NCBI GenBank assembly: GCA_016721425.1
Contig: JADKID010000015.1
Location: forward strand, 124,001-188,000
Direction: 5' to 3'
Length of the DNA: 64,000 nt
DNA from: Bryobacterales bacterium
Lineage (GTDB): Bacteria > Acidobacteriota > Terriglobia > Bryobacterales > Bryobacteraceae
The position numbers and the translations under genes are program-made. This document shows positions 52,844 through 60,700 of the stretch, one piece after another (position 1 is the stretch's first letter; each line of letters begins with the position of its first letter). The notes beneath the pieces were generated by a model. The model was given only the letters and a program-made list of their open reading frames with translations, did not search any database and had not been told where the DNA came from.

Positions 52844-53872
52844 TTATCGCACTTGGGGTGGTGAAGCCTCTTTGTGAGCATGAGCGCGGCGATAGATCTC
52901 GCGGATCTCGCTGCCTGTGAGAGCGAGCGCAACGGCGCCGGCGGCCAGCAGGGGCACCGTGACGACGAAGAACATCATGCCCGATACCAGCTTGGCGGTC
53001 TGCGCATCGACGCCCAATACCTTGTTGAGGGCGAGGAAACAGAAGAGGTGGAACACGCCGACGTTGCCGGGCGGGCCGGGTACGATGGTGCCGAGGCGCA
53101 GCACTACCAGCACGATGGCTGCGGAGCCCATGGGCAGATCGATGCCATAGCCCTCGAGCATCGCGTGGATCGGGATGATCTGAAGCAGCAGATAGACGGT
53201 GCTGGCGCAGACGGCGACGGGGAATGTCTTCGACCTGCCCATGGCGTGCAGCCCTTCCACGACCATCCGCAGCGGCTCGGCCCAGCGATGCTTCGTGGTG
53301 ACGTGGTGGTTGAAAGCCTTGTTGAATACGGCGAAGAGGACCAGGCCGCCGATAATGACGACTACCGTCACAAGGACCCAGACACCGGCCTCGAGATCGT
53401 TTGGCAGGTCGACGAACAAGGAGGCTATGCCGAAGCCGACAATGAGCCACATTCCGTCGATCAGGCGTTCAATGAGAGCGGAGCTGAGAACGAGGGGGAA
53501 TTTGATGTGGTTCCAAACCGCCAGCAGATAGCAGCGGATCAGTTCGCCTCCGCGCAGGGGCAGCACTTCATTGGCGAAGAGCCCGATATAGATGGCCTGG
53601 ACGCTCTTGCCGAGCGGCAGATCCACGACGGGTCGAAGCAGGATATTCCAGCGCCAGGCCTGGGAGACATAGACGAGGACATCGCTGGCGACGGCCACGG
53701 CGATCCAGATCCAGTGGATGCGAGCCAGCCTGGGCAACTCGGTTTTCCAGTCGAAGTCGTGGTAAACCCAGAGCAGGCAGGCGAGCGAGAGAGTGTAGAC
53801 GATTGCGGTGCCGAGCCACGTTGGTATCCAACGTCCGCCAGACGTACTACTCGAGTCCGAATTGATCCCCAT
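52844..53872 (-). CDS. LPG-synthase-like membrane protein (UPF0104/AglD type)
   Basis: A 342-residue protein with about eight membrane helices. The family's conserved patterns are visible: a start helix, YVSQAWRWNILLRP (R-W), the G-E-L-x-R box LRGGELIRCYLLA, and late NVGVFHLFCFLALNKVLGV with the E/H region. These proteins resemble the flippase half of MprF; many move or anchor lipids, and some act in bacterial lipid glycosylation. Its place after a LacI regulator suggests a link with envelope glycans. The gap to the regulator is 29 bases. Confidence 0.82.
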   Translation of the reverse strand: MGINSDSSSTSGGRWIPTWLGTAIVYTLSLACLLWVYHDFDWKTELPRLARIHWIWIAVAVASDVLVYVSQAWRWNILLRPVVDLPLGKSVQAIYIGLFANEVLPLRGGELIRCYLLAVWNHIKFPLVLSSALIERLIDGMWLIVGFGIASLFVDLPNDLEAGVWVLVTVVVIIGGLVLFAVFNKAFNHHVTTKHRWAEPLRMVVEGLHAMGRSKTFPVAVCASTVYLLLQIIPIHAMLEGYGIDLPMGSAAIVLVVLRLGTIVPGPPGNVGVFHLFCFLALNKVLGVDAQTAKLVSGMMFFVVTVPLLAAGAVALALTGSEIREIYRRAHAHKEASPPQVR

Positions 53873-53901
53873 CTCTTTCCATCATAGACGGCGTAGAGTC
53901 T

Positions 53902-54915
53902 CTATCGTCTTACCGCGGTACTGCCGCGGACGATCAATTCCGGGCTTAGCTCGATTTGCACGGGGCCGGTCGTCTTCTCACGGCCCTCGATGCGCCCGAT
54001 CAACAGTTCGGCGCCACGCCGTCCCATCTCATAGGCGGGCTGAGCCACGACGGTGAGGCGGGGCTGGATGACGTCGCCAAAAGGAAAGTCGTCGAAGACG
54101 GCGAGGGAGACATCTTCCGGGCAGTGCAGGCCCAGTTCGTGGATAGCCTTCAGCGCGCCGAAGCCCATCATGGCGTTGGAGGCGAAGATGGCGGTGGGCG
54201 GTTCGGCCTCCAGGAGCATCTCCTTGGCGATGCGGTAGCCGCTGTCGAGGCGGAAATCGCCGTGGCGGATTAGGGAGGGGATCTCCGGCCAGCCGTGCTC
54301 GCGAATGACGTCCAGGTAGCCCTCGAGACGCTCCTTCGCCGTGTGCAGGGCGGGCGAGCCAGAGAGCATCCCGATGCGGCGGTGGCCGCGGCTGGCCAGA
54401 TGATGCATGCACATGCGGGCGCCCTTGCGGTTGTCGACGGTGACGGAATCCACCTGGATGCCGCGCGGCATGCGATCGAGGCAGACCACGGCCGTGCCGT
54501 TGCTGAGAGCCGCGGCGATGTGGGTGGCTTCCCCGTCATCGGGCGCCATCACGAGCAACACGCCATCTACTTTCCGGGCTCGCAGGAGCGCCAGCGCGCG
54601 GCGCTCGCGATCGACGTGATCGTCGGTGTTGAGCGTGATCAGGAGATAGCCGCGATCGAGGGCGGCGTCCTCCGCGCCGCGGATCAGTTGGGGGAAGAAC
54701 GGGTTGGTGATGTCGCTGACGATTGTGCCGAGTGTCTTGGTGGTGCGCGTCTTCAGGCTGCGGGCGATCTGGTTGGGCGAGTAGTCCAGCGCCAGCATGG
54801 CCTCCTCGACGCGCTTGCGAAGTTCAGGCCGGACTTTCTCGGATTCGGAGAGCACGTTGGACACGGTGCCCACGGAAACCCGGGCGCGCTGGGCGACTTC
54901 ACGAATGGTAACCAC
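53902..54915 (-). CDS. LacI-family transcriptional regulator
   Basis: A 337-residue regulator. The N-terminal helix-turn-helix is TIREVAQRARVSVGTVSNVL, with the hinge sequence SPNQIARSLKTRTTKTLG. The periplasmic-binding-like effector domain follows (TIVSDITNPFFPQLIRGAE to the end), with the C-terminal sugar-responsive lobe (AVFDDFPFGDVIQPRLTVVAQP). The ligand is likely a sugar or sugar acid. The GTG at 54915 is chosen because VTIREVA matches the family start. A TATCAC-N11-GTGATA inverted repeat in the divergent intergenic region is its likely operator. Confidence 0.86.
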   Translation of the reverse strand: MVTIREVAQRARVSVGTVSNVLSESEKVRPELRKRVEEAMLALDYSPNQIARSLKTRTTKTLGTIVSDITNPFFPQLIRGAEDAALDRGYLLITLNTDDHVDRERRALALLRARKVDGVLLVMAPDDGEATHIAAALSNGTAVVCLDRMPRGIQVDSVTVDNRKGARMCMHHLASRGHRRIGMLSGSPALHTAKERLEGYLDVIREHGWPEIPSLIRHGDFRLDSGYRIAKEMLLEAEPPTAIFASNAMMGFGALKAIHELGLHCPEDVSLAVFDDFPFGDVIQPRLTVVAQPAYEMGRRGAELLIGRIEGREKTTGPVQIELSPELIVRGSTAVRR

Positions 54916-54927
54916 AGCAAGCAAACA

Positions 54928-54950
54928 TATCACCCCTCGCCATCGTGATA
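54928..54950. promoter_or_regulatory. Possible LacI-family operator
   Basis: TATCAC and GTGATA are a perfect 6-bp inverted repeat with an 11-base spacer. They sit in the 48-base gap between the divergent LacI gene and the lipoprotein gene. The position would let the repressor control both directions. The central spacer lacks the C-G dyad typical of LacI operators, so this is a moderate guess. Confidence 0.45.
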
Positions 54951-54963
54951 GCATTTCGGGCTG

Positions 54964-55437
54964 ATGCGGTCTTTCACGTTGATCCTAATCTCGTCCGCGC
55001 TGCTGCTAGGCGGCTGCGCCTCAGAAACGAAACCGGCCGCGACTGCGCCCGAGGTGAAGAAGGCGGCCAAGCCGAGCGATGAAACACATCGCTTTCCGAC
55101 GGCCAATCAGGTGGATGCCAAGCTTGTTGACGAACATTTGCTGGGCCACGACTTCCTGCCCGGCGGCAACATCGCGCACTACAAGGTGGGCAAGCAGGAG
55201 TATGACCTGCTGCTGATCAAGACGAAGAGTCCCACGGATGCGGCGATCCTGCTGCTCAATTATAAGAACAAGCTCGAAGCCCCGAAGATGATCGCCCACT
55301 TCGGCGGCTACTTCGGCAACGACGGAGGGAAGCCGGCGTTTCTCTTCGCGAAGAACGAATGGTTTTGCGGCGTGATCGGCTTGCCGATGGCCGACGCGGA
55401 CGCGCGAGCCCGCGAATTTGCCGGCCGGTTGAATTGA
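54964..55437 (+). CDS. Small lipoprotein of unknown function
   Basis: A 157-residue protein with a lipobox (SALLLGGCASET), so it should be a lipid-anchored outer- or inner-membrane protein. Past a short basic linker, about residues 40-157 form a compact domain (KQEYDLLLIKTKSPTDAAILLLNYKNKL; AKNEWFCGVIGLP) that I cannot name. The mixed alpha/beta pattern suggests a small binding domain. It is the first gene in the rightward direction from the LacI divergent promoter and is probably part of that regulon. Confidence 0.75.
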   Translation: MRSFTLILISSALLLGGCASETKPAATAPEVKKAAKPSDETHRFPTANQVDAKLVDEHLLGHDFLPGGNIAHYKVGKQEYDLLLIKTKSPTDAAILLLNYKNKLEAPKMIAHFGGYFGNDGGKPAFLFAKNEWFCGVIGLPMADADARAREFAGRLN

Positions 55438-55453
55438 TCTGGAGATGACCCCA

Positions 55454-56806
55454 ATGCCCAAGCTCACGAAGAACTCGAGACGCACATTTCTGAAAGGCGC
55501 AGCCGCGACGCCGTTCCTGTTCGACATCCTGCCATCGCGGGTGCTAGGCCTGCAAGGGCAGACGCCGCCGAGCGACACGGTGAATTTCGGCCACATCGGG
55601 ATTGGGGGCCGCGGCCGCGGCTTCCTGCGCGCCGAGGCCAATATCGGGAAGCCGGTGACGGCGACGACGAATCTGGGTGGAGACGGCACTCGCGTCATGC
55701 GGCCGGGGCGATCTGTCGCGCTGTGCGATGTGGATATTAAGCGCGTGGATGAGGCCGCCACACGGGTTGGGGGCAGGCCAAAAATCTACAAGGACTTCCG
55801 CAAGCTGCTGGAAGACAAGGATGTGGACGCAGTCTACATTGCCTCGCCCGACCACTGGCACGCCTTGCAGACGATCCTCGCGTGCCAGGCCGGCAAGGAC
55901 GTGTATTGCGAAAAGCCGGCATGCAACACGATCGAAGAGGGGCGCGCGATGGTGACCGCGGCCGAGCGGTATGGGCGCGTGGTGCAGATCGGATCGCAGG
56001 GCCGCTCGCAGCCGGCCGCGTGGCAGGCCGCCAACTATATTCGCGGCGGACAGCTCGGCAAGGTGAGCAAGGTATTGTGCTGGCACTATGCGAGCCCGGA
56101 TGGCGATTGGACGCCGGACACGGCGCCGCCGCCGGAGCTGGATTATGACATGTGGGTAGGGCCGGCGCGGTGGTTGCCCTACAACGTGAAGCACACTCAC
56201 GGCGCGTTCCGCTGGCTCACGGATTTTGGCGGCGGGCAGATCCGCGACCGGGGCGCGCACGTGATGAGCATCGCCAACTGGATCATGGAAGCGGACGAAA
56301 AAGGGCCGGTGAGCGTGCACGCCACGGGTGCGCCGCCGAAGGATGGCATGTACGATGCGGCGGTGACGATGGATGTGACGTACGAGTTCAAGGACCCGGA
56401 CTTCACCCTGGTGTGGGCGCAGCCGGGGATTGCGTCGGCGGAGATCGAGGCGCGCTATGGCGCTGTGTATCACGGCGAAAAAGGACGCTGTACGGTCACG
56501 CTGGGTGACGGAGCGGGTACGGCGACGGATCAGAAGGTGATGGACTACGCGGCTGCCTGCGATTGCGGGAAGGCGTTCCGGAGCCCGGGCCACAGCGAGA
56601 ACTGGGAGGACTGCATCCGCACACGGCAGAAGCCCATCATGCACATGGAGGCGGCCCATCGCGTGGCCTCGCTGTGCATTCTCGGCAATGTCTCTTTCCA
56701 ACTGCAACGGAAGCTCGAATGGGATCCCATTCACGAGCGTGTGAAAAACGACGACGAAGCGAACCGGCTGCTGAGCCGGCCCGGCCGCGGACCCTGGAAT
56801 CTGTAA
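55454..56806 (+). CDS. Tat-exported Gfo/Idh/MocA oxidoreductase
   Basis: A 450-residue protein. A twin-arginine leader (KNSRRTFLKGAAATPFLF) precedes the Rossmann domain (VNFGHIGIGGRGRGF), then AVYIASPDHWHALQTI with the nicotinamide-side His, GKDVYCEKPACNTIEE with the EKP Lys, and FRWLTDFGGGQIRDRGAHVMSI with the C-terminal D-x-x-x-H. The family acts on sugars and 1,2-glycols. ATG 55454 is chosen because GGAG lies 9 bases upstream; the ATG at 55445 is too close to it. The product may oxidise sugars released by the hydrolases downstream. Confidence 0.88.
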   Translation: MPKLTKNSRRTFLKGAAATPFLFDILPSRVLGLQGQTPPSDTVNFGHIGIGGRGRGFLRAEANIGKPVTATTNLGGDGTRVMRPGRSVALCDVDIKRVDEAATRVGGRPKIYKDFRKLLEDKDVDAVYIASPDHWHALQTILACQAGKDVYCEKPACNTIEEGRAMVTAAERYGRVVQIGSQGRSQPAAWQAANYIRGGQLGKVSKVLCWHYASPDGDWTPDTAPPPELDYDMWVGPARWLPYNVKHTHGAFRWLTDFGGGQIRDRGAHVMSIANWIMEADEKGPVSVHATGAPPKDGMYDAAVTMDVTYEFKDPDFTLVWAQPGIASAEIEARYGAVYHGEKGRCTVTLGDGAGTATDQKVMDYAAACDCGKAFRSPGHSENWEDCIRTRQKPIMHMEAAHRVASLCILGNVSFQLQRKLEWDPIHERVKNDDEANRLLSRPGRGPWNL

Positions 56807-56818
56807 GGAGACACACCC

Positions 56819-57712
56819 ATGGCAGACGATCAGAAATTCATCAGTGATCTCCAGAGCAGCAGCGCGGACGTGCGTTTTGCGGCCTGGCGGGCCGCGGGCG
56901 AGGTGACGCCGGCGGTGATTCCGCAGGTGGGCAAGCTGGCAGAGTCCACGACGCCCGGCATAGCGAAGGCCGCGCGGGAGGCGCTCACGACGCTCACGCA
57001 CGCGGTGGGCAAAGATCCGGCCGCGCCCAACCGGGCGGGTGTTGTGAAGGGATTGCTGGAGCTGACGGGGGCGGCTTACGCGCTGGACGTCCGGGCTCAT
57101 GCGCTGCGCCTGCTTTCGGGCATTTCGGGCGACGATGCGATTCCGGCGATTGCGAAGCTCATGACGTCGCCTGAGCTGCGCGAGGAGGCGGTCTATTGTC
57201 TGGAACGGATCCCGACGGCGGCGGCCATCGCCGCCATCGCGGCTTCCTATGCGAGCGCCAAGGATGAGTTTAAGCCGCGCATCCTGGCCGCGCTCGGGCA
57301 CCGGCGCGCGGCGGAGGGCTTGCCGTTGTGCGTTCAGGCGATGCAGTCGTCGAATGCGGATCTGGCGCTGGCCGGGTTGAAGGCGTATGGTCGCATCGGC
57401 AAGAAACCAGCCGTGGCGCCGCGCATTCCGGATGCGAAGACGCTCGCGCCGTGGCAGGCCACTGAGCACGCCGACAGCCTGCTGCGCTATGCCGATGCGC
57501 AGGCGAAGGCCGGCAACGCGGTGGAGGCGATGCGGCTCTATCAGGCGGCGCTGGGTCGAAGTGAAGAGCACTATCAGTGCGCGGCCGTGATCGGCCTGGC
57601 CAAGATTGGCACGGCAGAGGCGGCAGCGGCGATCCTGCCCAAGCTGAAGAGCGCCAACACGCGAGTGCGCATCACGGCGCAGCAGGCGTGGCAATCGATG
57701 GCGAAGGCCTAG
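56819..57712 (+). CDS. HEAT-repeat protein
   Basis: A 297-residue, alanine-rich all-helical protein. Helical pairs of HEAT/armadillo type repeat about six times, for example DVRFAAWRAAGEV, DVRAHALRLLSGI, LREEAVYCLERIP, and the last TRVRITAQQAWQSMAKA. No signal peptide is visible. HEAT repeats mediate protein-protein contact, but no enzymatic role can be told. It lies 12 bases downstream of a Gfo/Idh/MocA gene and 32 bases before the GH106-GH127 fusion gene. Confidence 0.8.
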   Translation: MADDQKFISDLQSSSADVRFAAWRAAGEVTPAVIPQVGKLAESTTPGIAKAAREALTTLTHAVGKDPAAPNRAGVVKGLLELTGAAYALDVRAHALRLLSGISGDDAIPAIAKLMTSPELREEAVYCLERIPTAAAIAAIAASYASAKDEFKPRILAALGHRRAAEGLPLCVQAMQSSNADLALAGLKAYGRIGKKPAVAPRIPDAKTLAPWQATEHADSLLRYADAQAKAGNAVEAMRLYQAALGRSEEHYQCAAVIGLAKIGTAEAAAAILPKLKSANTRVRITAQQAWQSMAKA

Positions 57713-57744
57713 CCGGGAACCGGGCACGGGCATAGAATCGTAGG

Positions 57745-60700
57745 GTGCAATCCGCAATCCTGCTCCTCGCCTTAGCCGTGCCCGGCCTCCACGAGTCTTT
57801 TCAGAAGCCGCCCGACGCTGCCCGTGTGATGATGCGCTGGTGGTGGTTTGGCCCTGCAGTGAGCAAGCCGCGTCTCGATCAGGAGATGCGCACAATGAGG
57901 GCCGGCGGGTTCGGCGGGTTTGAGGTCCAGCCTGTTTATCCTGTTTCGCTCGACGACCCTTCGCGCGCCATTCGCAACGAGCCGTTTCTCTCGCCGGGGT
58001 TTCTTGAGAATTTGCGCTACACGGCACAGAAGGCGCGTGAGCTGGGTCTGCGCTTCGACCTGACCCTGGGAAGTGGCTGGCCTTACGGCGGACCGAGCGT
58101 GCCAGTGCAGGAGGCCTCCGGGCGGCTGCGGGTGCAGCGGGTGAAGCCGCCGGCCGGTGCGCGCCGGATTCCGATCCCAGATGTCGGCGCGGGTGAGCAG
58201 TATATCGCGGCTTTCGATGCCGGTACGCAGAAAGAACTGCCGGCGCCGAAGGAGGGCAATCTGTTCCTGCCCGCCGGCGTTGCGACACCGGGCGAGGTTC
58301 TGTTCTTCATCAGCAGCCGCACGGGCATGATGGTGAAGCGGCCGTCCCTCGGCGCGGAGGGGTTCGTTTTCGATCACTATAGCCGCACGGCCACCGACCA
58401 TTACCTGCAGGCCGTCGGGCGGCCGTTACTGCAGGCCGTCGCGCCGATCAAGCCGAGCGCGATCTTCTGCGACAGCTTTGAAGTGTTTGGCTCGGACTGG
58501 ACTCCGGATTTCCTCGCCGAGTTTCGGCAGCGTCGCGGATACGATCTGCGTCCGCATCTGCCCGCGCTGGTGCTGGACGGCGGCGCGAGGACGGCGGACA
58601 TCCGGTACGATTGGGGCCGCACGTTGACTGAGCTGGTGGAGGAGCGCTTCCTTGCCCCCATGCAGGCTTTTGCCAAAGCGAACGGCACGCGCTTTCGCGC
58701 GCAGGATTATGGCATTCCGCCGGCGACGCTGGGGAGCAACTTCTTCGCTGATCTTCCAGAGGGCGAAGGCACGGATTGGAAGGAGGTGCGGGCGGCGAGA
58801 TGGGCGGCGTCGGCGAGCCATCTGTTTGGCCGCCCGGTGACCTCGTCGGAGACGTGGACTTGGCTGCACTCGCCGTCGTTCCGCGCGACGCCGCTCGATA
58901 TGAAGGCGGAGGCGGACATCCACTTTCTGCAGGGCGTCAATCAACTAATCGGTCATGGCTGGCCGTACAACGCGGATGCGCAGGGCTATCCGGGGACGCG
59001 CTTCTACGCCGCGGCTGTGTTCAACGATCGCAACCCGTGGTGGCTGGTGATGCCCGAGATCTCGGCGTATTTGCAGCGCATGAGCTTTCTGCTGCGCCAG
59101 GGCAAGCCGGCCAATGACGTGGCACTGTATCTGCCCAACGCGGATGCCTACGCGAGCTTCACGGCGGGCCGCGTGCACATGATTGAGGTCTTACGCGCGC
59201 ATCTCGGCAAGAACGTGATGCCGCAGATTCTCGAAGCGGGTTATGGTCTGGATTTCTTTGACGACACGTCGCTGGCGCGCGCCGGGAGTGTTGACAAAGG
59301 CGCGCTCGTATTCGACGCCAACCGGTACCGGGCGATCGTGCTGCCCAATGTGGAGTTCATCCCGATCGCCACGCTCCGCAAGCTGGAGGCATTCGCGAAG
59401 GGCGGAGGTGTGCTGGTGGCAACTCGGCGTGCGCCTGCCGCGGCACCCGGGTTCCTGACGCCCCAGGCCGAGAAGGATGAGGCAACGGCGATTCTACAGC
59501 GGCTGTTCAGCGGGCCTGCGAAGGTTGTCGCCGACGAGCAGCAGTTGGGAAAGTCACTCACCGCGCTGCTCACGCCGGACATGGCTCTCAGTGTGCAGGT
59601 ACCCGAGGTGGGTTTCGTGCACCGTCGCACAGCGAATGAGGAGATCTACTTCATCGCCAATACGGGCAACAAGCGCCAGAACACAACCGCCACTTTCCGT
59701 GTGGCTGGCCTGACGCCGGAGTTCTGGGATCCGATGAATGGCTCGGCCTCTCCCGCCGTCCCCGTCGCGCAGGATGCCGGCACTGTCACCTTGCGCCTGG
59801 AACTGGAGCCCTACGGCTCGCGCGTCGTGGTCTTCTCGAAGAAGGCGGCCGCTGCACCTGCGGTTGCCAAGGCCGCTACGCGCCAGGTGATTGATATCTC
59901 CGCAGGCTGGCAGTTTCAGCTCGGTCCCATGCCTACGCTGCACTCCTGGACGGACGACGAGGCCACTCGTTTCTACTCGGGCGTAGCTGACTACCAGCGC
60001 GACGTGAACGTGCCCGCCGGTCTGCTGTCCGCGGGCGCGCCCGTGGTGCTCGATTTCGGCGAAGGCAAGGCGCTGATTGAGAAACCCGGTCGTAACGGCA
60101 TGCGCGCGATGTACGATCCGCCGATCCGCGAGGCCGCGGTGGTGATGGTCAACGGCCAGCGCGCCGGGGCGCTTTGGTGCCCACCTTACCGGCTGGACGT
60201 GGCGAAGTACCTCAAGGCAGGGTCGAACCACATCGTGATCAAGGTGGCCAACACGGCTATCAATCATATGGCCGGCAGGGCCTTGCCGGACTACCGGCTG
60301 TTGAATCTGCGCTACGGCACGCGCTTTGAGCCGCAGGATATGGAGCAAGTGAAGCCGGTGCCATCCGGTATTCTCGGAACCATCCAACTCGTATCCGGGG
60401 AGGCTCAGGCGAGTGCAGCCGTGCAGGACTACCCCGTGCAACCCATTCCCTTCACGGCTGTCCATCTCAACGATGTCTTCTGGGCGCCGCGCATTGAGAT
60501 CAATCGCAAAGTCACCATTCCGTTTGCCTTTCAGCAGTGCGAGGAGACGGGCCGCGTGGACAACTTCGACCGGGCGGCCAAGGCGTTGCGCGGCGAGCCA
60601 TTTTCCAACAAGGAACCGCCGGGCTTCCCCTTCGACGACACCGACATCTACAAAGTGATCGAGGGCGCATCCTACGTGCTCACCGTCACGCCTGATCCGA

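Noticed and set aside
55544..58288. A 914-codon minus-strand open frame
   Set aside because: It is rich in Arg, His and Pro, spans three genes with clear domains on the other strand, and has no recognisable domain.
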